The notes under the pieces: generated by a model | Database searches by the model: none | What the model saw: the letters and a program-made list of their open reading frames with translations, nothing else | What the model was told of the DNA's origin: nothing | Position numbers and translations under genes: made by a program | Source: Gottfriedia luciferensis | GTDB taxonomy: Bacteria > Bacillota > Bacilli > Bacillales > Bacillaceae_G | NCBI RefSeq assembly: GCF_001712755.1 | Contig: NZ_MDKC01000034.1 | Span: forward strand, 62,001 to 126,000 | DNA: 64,000 nt | Reading direction: 5' to 3' | In this document: piece by piece, positions 17,626 through 25,431 of the stretch | Layout of the letters: each line of letters opens with the position of its first letter | How positions within the stretch are numbered: the stretch's first letter is position 1

Positions 17626-18592
17626 GCCCAGCTACGTCTCTCTTCTTAAAGAGCTCTCCAGCAGTAACAAGAAATAACAAAATATAAATGACCAGTACTG
17701 CTATAGAAAATTCAATTCTCATACCGTTTTCTATATTAATCCCCTTTGTGTAAACCGTTAAATCAGTGTGCATAAATGGTAAGAACTTAGACCAGCTTTT
17801 CTCTCTTAATAATGTTCCTATCCCATCGGAAGTTGCTAGTAGGATTATGCTTATTAATAAAGAAATACTGCTTGTCCTTAAAACAGTTGATAAGAAGTAA
17901 GCAACGGCAACAAAGAACAAGTATGGTAGTAAATTTATTAAATAATCGTTTAATAAACTTGGTAAAATACCTTGCTCTACTACATGGTTATTTACATATT
18001 GTAATACCGGTTGAGCACTAAAATTTAAGCCATTTAATGCACTACCTATAATAAATGAGTAGATGATGATTGCAAAAGAAAAAATGAAATATAAGATTAC
18101 CAAACTCAAAAATTTTGCATAATAGATCATTCGTCTTGTTGATGGTTTAACGAGCAAGAAATTAATCGTTTTCCATTGATGCTCTTTTGACATCATATTA
18201 CTTGCAAAATAAATAAGAAGGATTCCAATAAAGTTCGTTACGATCGCACCTTTTTTCATAAAGTCCAACACAGTGTGTTGTTGAATTGGTGAAATATTAT
18301 GCGCAAGTCGATACTTATTAATCTCATATGTCTCTTTTTGTTCTTTAGCAAATGCTGGTAAGTCTGAAGAGTTTTGCCCTGCTAGTACTTCTTCTATCTT
18401 TTTATTTTCTACTTTTAGTTCTGTTCTCCAGTTTTCAGCCTTTGCTGCTCCGCTTTCCTTTTCTACATAATCCCATCTTCCTAGAACAATAATCGGGATA
18501 AATAGTAAAATTAACGTTATGACAAAAGATTTTTGGACGAATATTTTACGTAATTCGTTCTCAATTAATCGTATGAAATTACTCAATGACAT
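17621..18592 (-). CDS. ABC-2 type exporter permease
   Basis: A 323-residue permease with one N-terminal helix, a long external loop (about residues 40-110) and five further helices. It has the same layout as the permease at 9061-10053. EHQWKTINFLLVKPSTRR is the conserved cytoplasmic segment. Its start overlaps the ATPase gene by 14 bases, with AGGAGGAAAT as ribosome site inside that gene. Substrate unknown. Confidence 0.9.
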   Translation of the reverse strand: MSLSNFIRLIENELRKIFVQKSFVITLILLFIPIIVLGRWDYVEKESGAAKAENWRTELKVENKKIEEVLAGQNSSDLPAFAKEQKETYEINKYRLAHNISPIQQHTVLDFMKKGAIVTNFIGILLIYFASNMMSKEHQWKTINFLLVKPSTRRMIYYAKFLSLVILYFIFSFAIIIYSFIIGSALNGLNFSAQPVLQYVNNHVVEQGILPSLLNDYLINLLPYLFFVAVAYFLSTVLRTSSISLLISIILLATSDGIGTLLREKSWSKFLPFMHTDLTVYTKGINIENGMRIEFSIAVLVIYILLFLVTAGELFKKRDVAGQ

Positions 18593-19502
18593 TTCCTCCT
18601 GTCAATTGAATGAACAAATCTTCTAACCTTTCTTTTTTACGAGTTACATAATAAATCTCTATTCCTGCCAGTACCAAATCTTTCATTAGTGAAGGAATCT
18701 CTTCTTCATCAATTTCAAAAATAATTGCGCGATCATTAATAATGTCAAATTTGTACTTGTTATCTCTATTTGTAAAACTACTTTCAAAAGCTTTCGTGCT
18801 TTTAACGACTATTTCAATGAATAAGTTCTCACCACTTTTATCATTCAGATCAATTGATTCAACGAATTGACCATTTTGAATAATAATTGAGCGATCACAA
18901 ATCAATTCTATTTCAGATAATAGATGACTAGAAAGTAGGATTGCTGTTTGTTCGACCTCAGCAATCCTTTTTAAATAATCACGGATTTCCCTTACTCCAG
19001 CAGGATCCAGTCCATTAGTTGGCTCATCTAAAATTAATATTGAAGGATTATGTAATAACGCTTGAGCAATTCCTAATCTTTGCTTCATCCCTAAGGAATA
19101 GGTTGAAAACTTTTTATGTATGGCATTCGAAAGTCCAAGTAAATCAATAACCTCAAGAACTCTATCCTTTGAAACACCATCTAACATTCGAGCAAAATAC
19201 ATTAGATTTTTATACCCACTATAAAATGGATAAAATGCAGGAGTTTCAATCATTGCTCCGATCTGTTTGATCGATTCTTTAAAGTTTTCCTTAATCGAAT
19301 TGCCTTGAATATAGATTTCACCACTCGTGATACTCATAAGCCCAACAATCATTCGCATTGTCGTAGTTTTTCCAGAACCATTTGGCCCAAGTAAACCTAA
19401 AACTTCACCTTTGTATAATTCAAAACTTATATCTTTAATAATCCTTTGATTACTTATCGTCTTATTTACGCTTTTTAGCTCAAGAACAATATCTCGATTC
19501 AT
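18579..19502 (-). CDS. ABC-2 type exporter ATPase
   Basis: A 307-residue ATPase with Walker A GPNGSGKTTT, signature YSLGMKQRLG, Walker B LILDEPT and SSHLLSE. The ending KERLEDLFIQLTGGNVIE parallels TLEDLFMEMTGGEVRG of the ATPase at 8151-9068. The two operons are therefore paralogues. A GGAGG ribosome site precedes the ATG. No regulator gene or two-component system is adjacent. Confidence 0.93.
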   Translation of the reverse strand: MNRDIVLELKSVNKTISNQRIIKDISFELYKGEVLGLLGPNGSGKTTTMRMIVGLMSITSGEIYIQGNSIKENFKESIKQIGAMIETPAFYPFYSGYKNLMYFARMLDGVSKDRVLEVIDLLGLSNAIHKKFSTYSLGMKQRLGIAQALLHNPSILILDEPTNGLDPAGVREIRDYLKRIAEVEQTAILLSSHLLSEIELICDRSIIIQNGQFVESIDLNDKSGENLFIEIVVKSTKAFESSFTNRDNKYKFDIINDRAIIFEIDEEEIPSLMKDLVLAGIEIYYVTRKKERLEDLFIQLTGGNVIE

Positions 19503-19611
19503 CTTGAGGCCTCCTATATGTGCAATAATCTCTTATTAACCATAAAGTTTTCCCCTTCCTTTTCTGAATAATTAATGCTATTCTCATGGAAGGAATTGAA
19601 AGGAGAACTTT

Positions 19612-19854
19612 ATGAAAAGAATACCATATTACTTAGTATTTGGCTCATTTATCCCATATTTATTAATCTTTGCTTTACCCTTTTTACCTGTTTCTGGGAG
19701 CTTTAAAGCTGGTCTGATTGCTCTATTAGTTATTCTTGGAGAAGGAATGTTTTGGATTGGTGGAGTATTTGTAGGTAAAGATGTTATGACGAACTATCGT
19801 AAAAAATTGAGCCCGGCAAAATGGTTTAAAAATAGAAGAAAGCAAGAAAATTGA
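19612..19854 (+). CDS. Small two-span membrane protein
   Basis: An 80-residue protein with two hydrophobic segments (about residues 7-27 and 34-54) and a basic C-terminal tail (KKLSPAKWFKNRRKQEN). The GEGMFWIGGVFVGKDV segment resembles the small proteins that databases label transporter suffix domain proteins; I am not certain of this. Start supported by AAAGGAGAAC 8 bases before the ATG. Function unknown. Confidence 0.65.
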   Translation: MKRIPYYLVFGSFIPYLLIFALPFLPVSGSFKAGLIALLVILGEGMFWIGGVFVGKDVMTNYRKKLSPAKWFKNRRKQEN

Positions 19855-19860
19855 TGTATA

Positions 19861-19893
19861 AAGGGATGCTCTCATAAGGAGCCCTTTTTTTTA
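19861..19893 (+). terminator. Probable terminator after the small membrane protein gene
   Basis: A short imperfect stem (GGG-ATG bulge-CTC with GAG-CCC) is followed by eight T residues, just past the stop codon. Confidence 0.6.
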
Positions 19894-19907
19894 TGCAAAA
19901 TGTAGGT

Positions 19908-20082
19908 TGTGGATAGAATGCAACATAATGTCAAATATGTTGATAAAGTTGTGAACAATGTTTATAAAGTAGTCATAAAGTCATTGGATTCAATTTCAGT
20001 TGGATTTTGTGTGTTGATAACTAGTGAATTCAGACTGAAAAGGACTGATTTGTATTGAACATTGTTGATAAAGTTGTGAACA
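19908..20082 (+). repeat. Cluster of DnaA-box-like 9-mers and a 20-bp direct repeat
   Basis: Within 165 bp, all in one direction, are TGTGGATAG (19908), TGTTGATAA (19938, 20012, 20063) and TGTTTATAA (19959). Each differs by one base from the DnaA box TGTGNATAA. Two of them begin an identical 20-mer, TGTTGATAAAGTTGTGAACA, at 19938-19957 and 20063-20082. No ORF of note covers this stretch. A DnaA-binding cluster is an inference. Confidence 0.45.
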
Positions 20083-20143
20083 CTTCGTTGACCTAGTAAT
20101 CCTTTAAATCTGTAAGAATTTGATTAAATCTCATCATAAAACG

Positions 20144-20170
20144 CAAAAAACCCACAAACATTGTGGGTAC
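20144..20170 (-). terminator. Terminator for the LOG gene (minus strand)
   Basis: Read on the minus strand, ACCCACAATGTTTGTGGGT is followed by TTTTTTGCG. It lies about 150 bp after the LOG stop codon, beyond the fold-back element. Confidence 0.75.
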
Positions 20171-20180
20171 ACAAACATTG

Positions 20181-20312
20181 TTTCAGACTGATTGCAAGCG
20201 CTTGTCTTTCGAGGCGCGAAGCCTGGTGAGGAGTGGAGTTACCTTAAACGGTAATGAGCACCGCAGACAGGCGAAGCAACGAAGAAAGCGAGCGTTTGTC
20301 AACAGTCTGAAA
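20181..20312. repeat. GC-richer fold-back element in the LOG 3' region
   Basis: A 132-bp segment is bounded by perfect 10-base inverted ends TTTCAGACTG / CAGTCTGAAA. Inside, CAAGCGCTTGTCTTTC roughly pairs with GAAAGCGAGCGTTTGTC, and the centre has GTTACC TTAAAC GGTAAT. Its GC content is clearly above the AT-rich surroundings. It carries no ORF and ends 3 bp from the LOG stop codon. It could be a MITE-like insertion, a palindromic repeat or a structured RNA; sequence alone does not decide. Confidence 0.55.
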
Positions 20313-20315
20313 AAC

Positions 20316-20900
20316 TTATTTGCCTTCTAATTGCTTCCATTTATTTTCCATAACAGGTGGCTCATAGTTTTGCATTAGTTTTAGTAGGTCGTCTGCATTT
20401 TCTGCAACAACAAATAATGATAGAGTATTTTCGTTCATAAATCCTTCTTTTACAGCATGTTTAAGCAAATCTAACACAGGACTAAAGAAGTTATCAACAT
20501 TTAATAAACCAATTGGCTTATTGTGGATTCCAATTTGTGCCCAACAAATAATTTCAAATAATTCATCGAAAGTTCCAATTCCGCCCGGCAGTGCAATAAA
20601 CCCATCGGACATCTCGTTCATTAAAGCTTTACGCTCATGCATTGATTCAGTCTCAATGAATTGCGTTAGTCCTTTATGGGCAACCTCTCCACGAAATAAT
20701 CCACCAGGCATAATGCCAATGACATTTCCACCTTGTTTTAATACTTCATTTGCGATTTCTGCCATAATCCCTAATCTTGATCCACCATATATTAAATCTA
20801 TATTATTACTAGCAAATAATGAACCTAGCTTTTTTGCTTGAAGACTAAATGACTCTCTATTCCCAAGATTTGAACCAGCATAAACACAAATTTTCTTCAT
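20316..20900 (-). CDS. LOG family nucleoside 5'-monophosphate phosphoribohydrolase
   Basis: A 194-residue LOG protein (TIGR00730 type, like B. subtilis YvdD). Members release the base from N6-modified AMP (cytokinin riboside monophosphate) and related nucleotides. The signature PGGIGTFDELFE and the GGSRLGIMAEIAN nucleotide-binding loop are intact. The physiological substrate in Bacillus is unclear. It is a single gene with an AAGGAAGTGAC ribosome site, divergent from the Gfo/Idh gene. Confidence 0.9.
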   Translation of the reverse strand: MKKICVYAGSNLGNRESFSLQAKKLGSLFASNNIDLIYGGSRLGIMAEIANEVLKQGGNVIGIMPGGLFRGEVAHKGLTQFIETESMHERKALMNEMSDGFIALPGGIGTFDELFEIICWAQIGIHNKPIGLLNVDNFFSPVLDLLKHAVKEGFMNENTLSLFVVAENADDLLKLMQNYEPPVMENKWKQLEGK

Positions 20901-20999
20901 AAAATGTCACTTCCTTCGATGTATTTTACTTTATTTTAACATATCTTTCGATTAGGATTGTAAAGATAAAGTTAACCAATTTTTTTAGGAGTTGAAAAA

Positions 21000-21986
21000 A
21001 TGAATTTAGGTACCATTGGAACAAGCTGGATTACAGAAAGTTTTATCGAAGCTTCAAAGGATAGTAAATTGCTTAATTTAACTGCGATCTATTCTAGAAA
21101 TGAAGAAACTGCAAGAGCATTTGCTACAAAGCACAACGCTCCTAAGTTTTTTACAAATATCGAAGAATTAGCAACAAGCCCTGATATTGACGTAGTATAC
21201 ATAGCTTCACCGAACTCTTTGCACTATGAACAAAGCATCTTATTATTAAAGAATAAAAAACATGTTATTTGTGAAAAACCAATTTTCTCAACAATTAATG
21301 AATTAGATCATGCCTTTAAAGTTGCAGAAGAAAATGGAGTTTATTTATTTGAAGCAATTCGTAACTTCCACTCACCAAATTTTACATCTTTAAAAGAAGG
21401 TCTAGAAAAAATCGGCCAAATTAGAAGTGCTAATCTGCATTATTTACAATACTCTTCTAAATATGATGCATTTCTTAGAGGCGAAAATCCAAATGTTTTC
21501 TCTCCCGAATTTTCTGGTGGGGCATTAGTCGATTTAGGAGTTTATCCAATTTATGTAGTGATTGGTTTATTTGGAAAACCAACCTCAGTAAATTACACAC
21601 CTGTTAAATTGCGTACCGGTATAGATGGTAGTGGAACATTAGTATTAAATTATGAAAACTTTACTTGTAGCATCCAATGCTCTAAAGTCTCTCAATCATA
21701 TATTGAAAGTGAAATTACAGGTGAAATTGGAACTTTAGTTCTTGATAAACCATCTCCAATTTCAAAAATCACTTTAATTAACCATAAATCTAAGCAACGA
21801 GAGTCATTAGAAGTTAGCCAAGTATCAAATGATATGCTGTATGAAATCCAAAATATTACTAGCATAATAAAAGAATCCAATCAAACAGAATATGAAAAAT
21901 TAAAAGAGCTTAGCAAGCTAGTATTAACAGTAACCGAATCTGCGAGAAAGCAAGGCGGAATTGTTTTTGGAGTTGAAAGAAATTAA
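21000..21986 (+). CDS. Gfo/Idh/MocA family oxidoreductase
   Basis: A 328-residue NAD(P)-dependent dehydrogenase-like protein. The N-terminal Rossmann domain starts with LGTIGTSWITESF and has the family motif HVICEKPIFS (Glu-Lys-Pro). The C-terminal alpha/beta domain contains GGALVDLGVYPIYV, the region with catalytic-site residues. It is close in layout to B. subtilis YulF. Sugar or inositol-type substrates are typical, but none can be assigned. A TAGGAG ribosome site precedes the ATG. Confidence 0.88.
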   Translation: MNLGTIGTSWITESFIEASKDSKLLNLTAIYSRNEETARAFATKHNAPKFFTNIEELATSPDIDVVYIASPNSLHYEQSILLLKNKKHVICEKPIFSTINELDHAFKVAEENGVYLFEAIRNFHSPNFTSLKEGLEKIGQIRSANLHYLQYSSKYDAFLRGENPNVFSPEFSGGALVDLGVYPIYVVIGLFGKPTSVNYTPVKLRTGIDGSGTLVLNYENFTCSIQCSKVSQSYIESEITGEIGTLVLDKPSPISKITLINHKSKQRESLEVSQVSNDMLYEIQNITSIIKESNQTEYEKLKELSKLVLTVTESARKQGGIVFGVERN

Positions 21987-21990
21987 TAAA

Positions 21991-22031
21991 AATACCAGTT
22001 ATCCAATCAGTTGGATACTGGTATTTTTTCT
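21991..22031 (+). terminator. Terminator after the oxidoreductase gene
   Basis: AATACCAGTTATCCAA pairs with TTGGATACTGGTATT (one bulge), followed by a T run; starts 4 bp past the stop codon. Confidence 0.88.
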
Positions 22032-22176
22032 TATTGCTTATTAAGCAATAGTGTTTTCTTCTTAAAAGTCCAAAAAGTAAACCTTGGTTATCAATAAAAT
22101 AGGCGAAATAACCCATTTGAGGTATAGATTATTTATGTAGAAGCTGATTAAAAAGATTAATCAGCTTTATGATTTT

Positions 22177-22530
22177 TTAATATACAACAACCCATCCAAC
22201 CCCTGGCACAAAGTACCATCTTCTACCATTCAGGATATAATATCCTCCATGCCAATAACCTCCTGGTCCAGGAAACCCATGTCCCGGCCCATATCCAGGT
22301 CCGTGCCCATGTCCCGGTCCATATCCAGGTCCGTGCCCATATCCAGGTCCATGTCCTGGCACTTGGCCATATCCAGGTCCATGTCCTGGCACTTGACCGT
22401 GTCCTGGCATTTGACCGTGTCCTGGCATTTGACCGTGCCCTTGACCTGGGCCATGTCCCTGTCCTTGGCCTTGGCCTGGTTGAGCATAACCCGGTCCAGG
22501 ATATCGGCTATAAAGTTCATCAAATATCAT
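22177..22530 (-). CDS. Gly/Pro/His-rich repeat protein, possibly spore-surface
   Basis: A 117-residue protein. Residues about 11-90 are low-complexity repeats of GPGYGQVPGH, GHGQMPGH and GYGPGHGHGP type. The C-terminus WHGGYYILNGRRWYFVPGVGWVVVY is aromatic and looks folded. There is no signal peptide. The repeat is also visible in DNA as 18- and 24-base tandem units at about 22265-22445. A GGTGGTGAG ribosome site precedes the ATG. Repetitive Gly/His/Tyr proteins without signal peptides are common among spore coat proteins, so a coat role is plausible but not shown. The same repeats open long ORFs in other frames, which I take as artefacts. Confidence 0.7.
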   Translation of the reverse strand: MIFDELYSRYPGPGYAQPGQGQGQGHGPGQGHGQMPGHGQMPGHGQVPGHGPGYGQVPGHGPGYGHGPGYGPGHGHGPGYGPGHGFPGPGGYWHGGYYILNGRRWYFVPGVGWVVVY

Positions 22531-22676
22531 GCACTCACCACCTAAATAGAATCATATCCCTATAGCTTATTAATTCTAATAATGGCATGAGCCAGTACTA
22601 AGACATTTAACTAATTTATTTTTTAAATTGATGGTTTTGCCTATAAGTTTAACCTATACTAAATACTTACCATAAT

Positions 22677-24560
22677 TTAAGATTCAATATATTCCTCAAG
22701 CTCTTTATATAAAGCGGTACTTTTCAATTCTAATTCTTCAAGTTCTCGATGATAATTCTGTAAAATGTTTAAATCATTTTCAAGCAACATTTGTTTATTG
22801 ATTTGACTGACTGCTTCTTCTAAAGAATAGATTTCATTTTCAATGTCTTCGATCGTTCGCATTTTTGTTTTTATTTTTATTGGTTTAGAATACGAATTTG
22901 TTTTAATCACTTTTTCTTTTTCTCTATTATTTCGATAGATCGTCATTTTTTCTTTTGCAATTTGGTAATCATCAATAAATTCGAAAATCCCACCATTGTC
23001 TAGCCAATAAATTTTTGAAAATAGCTTATTAATGAAATAACGGTCATGTGAGACAGAAAGAATCGTTCCGTTGAATTTCTCTAGAGCGTCTTCTAATACT
23101 TCTCTAGATTCAATATCTAAATGGTTAGTAGGCTCATCTACGATTAATAAATTAATGTCTTGATACATAAGTTGAGCCAATCTTAATCTCATTCTCTCTC
23201 CACCACTAAGTTGACTTACTTTTCGATAGACCATATAGCCATAAAATAAAAAGCCAGCTAATATATTACGTGCTTCACCTTCTGTAACATGTACTTCTTC
23301 TCTGAATTCCTGAAGTACGGTGTGATCCGAATGGACTGGTTCGTAATGTTGTGATAAATAACCGATTTTTACGTTACTACCAAGTTTAATTTTTCCTTCC
23401 TCGATTGATGATTGACCTAAAATCATCTTCAACAAAGTCGATTTACCCGTCCCGTTATCTCCTACAATAACTGCCCTTTCGCCATAGTATAAAGAAAAGT
23501 TAAGTTGATTAAATAAAACTTTGTCTACAAAGGATTTTGAAAGATTTTCTGCAACAATTACATCCTTGCCACTTCGACCAGATTCCTCTAATTGAAATGC
23601 CATTTTCTTTTTTTGTAATACCGGGCGTTTTAATCTCTCTATTCGTTCTAACGCTTTTTCCATACTTCTAGCTCTTCTGTGCAAACCAGCATTCGGTGGA
23701 TTTGCTTGATTAGCCCATTCTCTTAAGCGTTTAATCGTTTCTTTCATTTTTTGTATTTTCTTTTGCTGCTCTTCATAAGCCTGGAAATCTTTTAGTAATT
23801 TATCTTCTTTTTGAATAACATATTGTGAATAGTTCGTATGGTAGACGTTAATTTCTCCATCTTCTAATTCTAAAATATGATTGACTACCTCATCTAAAAA
23901 ATAACGATCATGCGAGATGACAATAATCGTTCCTTCATACTCCTTTAAGTATGAACCTAACCACTCAATAGCAGATAAATCTAAGTGATTCGTTGGTTCA
24001 TCAAGTAATAGTAAATCAGGTTGTTGTAAAAGGACGATCCCTAATCCAATTTTTGTTTTTTCTCCACCACTTAAAGAAGCAAATTGCTTAGTAAGTAAGT
24101 CGGTGATTCCTAATCCATTAGCAATTTTCGCAAGTGAAGCTTCCATCTCATAACCACCGTTATTGCTAAACTTCTCTTGTAATGATCCATAACTGACTAG
24201 CAATTGTTCTAAAGTACGTTCATCTACTGTATTAGACATTTTCATTTCTAATTGCTTCATCTCATTTTCTATTTTTCGTAATTCTTCAAAAACAGTTAAT
24301 AGTACATCCCTACTAGTCATCTCATCTAGAAAAACAGGAATCTGAGCTAAGTATCCTGTTTTTAATCCTTTTTTAAAATGAATTGAACCAGTATCAGGTG
24401 ATTCTATACCCGTTAAAAGTTTAAAAATACTAGTTTTACCACTTCCATTTGCTCCAACTAAACCTACACGGCTACCTTGATGTATTTGAAATGATAATTC
24501 CGTAAAAAGTGAATTTCCACCAAACATTTTTGAAATTTTTTCTATACTACATGCAATCAT
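22677..24560 (-). CDS. ABC-F family ATPase (ribosome-associated)
   Basis: A 627-residue ABC-F protein: two ATPase domains, no membrane part. Domain 1 has Walker A GANGSGKTS and LSGGEKTKIG, domain 2 has GDNGTGKST and LSGGERMRLR; both have DEPTNHLD and SHDRYFL. The linker (EEQQKKIQKMKETIKRLREW...) and a C-terminal coiled coil (IEDIENEIYSLEEAV...) complete the fold. ABC-F proteins act on the ribosome, as translation factors or antibiotic-resistance proteins. The start is set at 24560 (MIACSIEKI) after AAGGAGAA; a longer reading to 24608 runs into a terminator hairpin. The leader ORF and attenuator upstream favour a drug-inducible role. Confidence 0.93.
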   Translation of the reverse strand: MIACSIEKISKMFGGNSLFTELSFQIHQGSRVGLVGANGSGKTSIFKLLTGIESPDTGSIHFKKGLKTGYLAQIPVFLDEMTSRDVLLTVFEELRKIENEMKQLEMKMSNTVDERTLEQLLVSYGSLQEKFSNNGGYEMEASLAKIANGLGITDLLTKQFASLSGGEKTKIGLGIVLLQQPDLLLLDEPTNHLDLSAIEWLGSYLKEYEGTIIVISHDRYFLDEVVNHILELEDGEINVYHTNYSQYVIQKEDKLLKDFQAYEEQQKKIQKMKETIKRLREWANQANPPNAGLHRRARSMEKALERIERLKRPVLQKKKMAFQLEESGRSGKDVIVAENLSKSFVDKVLFNQLNFSLYYGERAVIVGDNGTGKSTLLKMILGQSSIEEGKIKLGSNVKIGYLSQHYEPVHSDHTVLQEFREEVHVTEGEARNILAGFLFYGYMVYRKVSQLSGGERMRLRLAQLMYQDINLLIVDEPTNHLDIESREVLEDALEKFNGTILSVSHDRYFINKLFSKIYWLDNGGIFEFIDDYQIAKEKMTIYRNNREKEKVIKTNSYSKPIKIKTKMRTIEDIENEIYSLEEAVSQINKQMLLENDLNILQNYHRELEELELKSTALYKELEEYIES

Positions 24561-24597
24561 GTTTAATTCTCCTTCTATTTTCCGTACCAATCCATAG

Positions 24598-24632
24598 AAA
24601 AAAGCCATAGATTAATGAACCCATCCATGGCT
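24598..24632 (-). terminator. Transcription attenuator before the ABC-F gene
   Basis: On the minus strand AGCCATGGA pairs with TCTATGGCT (one G-U pair) across a 17-base loop and is followed by six T residues. It stands between the leader ORF and the ABC-F start codon, 38 bp before the latter, so it must be read through for expression. Confidence 0.78.
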
Positions 24633-24669
24633 TAAATAATGATTTAAATAGAAGTGTATAATCACACAA

Positions 24670-24831
24670 TTATTTTATCAATTGAAGTCGTAGGAAAGAG
24701 TACGTTTTCGTTTTATTTGAGTTGTTAAAAATGGACAGACCTATCCCGTTAACAGCTAAAAACGCAAATTTTGCACGACAATAATATAAAAACTCTATCA
24801 TTTGTGCGCAAACCATTTGAAAACGTAACAT
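24670..24831 (-). CDS. Leader ORF upstream of the ABC-F gene
   Basis: A 53-codon ORF beginning MLRFQMVCAQMIEFLYYCRA and ending LRLQLIK has a near-ideal ribosome site, AAAGGAGGTG, 8 bases before its ATG. It lies 38 bp before the attenuator on the same strand. It has no recognised domain, and may matter through its translation rather than its product: stalling of ribosomes by an antibiotic on such leaders relieves terminators before vmlR- and msr-type genes in Bacillus and relatives. That mechanism here is inference; a small hydrophobic peptide with its own function is the alternative. Confidence 0.6.
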   Translation of the reverse strand: MLRFQMVCAQMIEFLYYCRAKFAFLAVNGIGLSIFNNSNKTKTYSFLRLQLIK

Positions 24832-24982
24832 CTTTTCTACACCTCCTTTTCGAACTTAAATTTATTTAAATTATAAAATATTTTAACTTTTAGCACAATA
24901 CCTATTCTATTTGGCTATACTTAAAACTGTGACTTATTGTTAGCAATACATATTTAATTATTCAAAAGAAAGAGGAGAAAAA

Positions 24983-25381
24983 ATGAAAAATATTTTACCT
25001 CATATTTACGTTGAAAACTGTAAAGAAGAACTAGAGTACTACAAACAAATCTTTGGTGGTGAAATAAAAAACACACAAACCGGCGATGGTATGGAAATGT
25101 TCAAAGGGCACGAAGGAAAATACATACACGCAGAATTACATATCAATGAAAACTGTGTAATTTATTTTGCAGATGCTTTTAGACCATTAATAAAAGGTGA
25201 CAATGTTTGGACAACGCTAGACATGAGTTCTGAAGATGAAATTAATTCAATCTATGAAAAGTTATCAAAAGACGGAGAAATACATATGGAGCTTCAAGAC
25301 ACATTTTGGAATTCTAGATTTGCTGTTGTAAAAGATAAAAATGGATTTACTTGGGAGTTAAATTATTCTAAGCAAGTGTAA
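24983..25381 (+). CDS. VOC (glyoxalase/PhnB-like) family protein
   Basis: A 132-residue single VOC-fold protein similar to the PhnB/YjdN group: ILPHIYVENCKEELEYYKQIFGGE at the start, with HAELHINENCVIYFADA and FAVVKDKNGFTWELNY. These proteins often bind metal or small molecules; some give resistance to bleomycin-like drugs. No substrate can be inferred. Ribosome site AGAGGAG precedes the ATG; a terminator follows. Confidence 0.82.
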   Translation: MKNILPHIYVENCKEELEYYKQIFGGEIKNTQTGDGMEMFKGHEGKYIHAELHINENCVIYFADAFRPLIKGDNVWTTLDMSSEDEINSIYEKLSKDGEIHMELQDTFWNSRFAVVKDKNGFTWELNYSKQV

Positions 25382-25392
25382 CCGAAAAAAAT

Positions 25393-25424
25393 AAAAGCGA
25401 AGAACTTAAATTCTTCGCTTTTTC
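25393..25424. terminator. Bidirectional terminator
   Basis: AAAAGCGAAGAA and TTCTTCGCTTTT form a perfect 12-bp stem between the convergent VOC and map genes. Confidence 0.9.
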
Positions 25425-25431
25425 TATCCTA

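Noticed and set aside
22141-22167. AAGCTGATTA / TAATCAGCTT hairpin after the repeat-protein gene
   Set aside because: There is no T tract on the minus strand, so it is not a convincing terminator for that gene; noted only as a hairpin.
22230-22545. Long ORFs in other frames of the Gly-Pro-His repeat region on both strands
   Set aside because: Tandem DNA repeats without stops keep all frames open; only the 22177-22530 frame has a plausible ribosome site and a folded-looking C-terminus.
24561-24608. N-terminal extension of the ABC-F protein (start at 24608)
   Set aside because: It begins within the attenuator hairpin and has no ribosome site; AAGGAGAA precedes the 24560 start.
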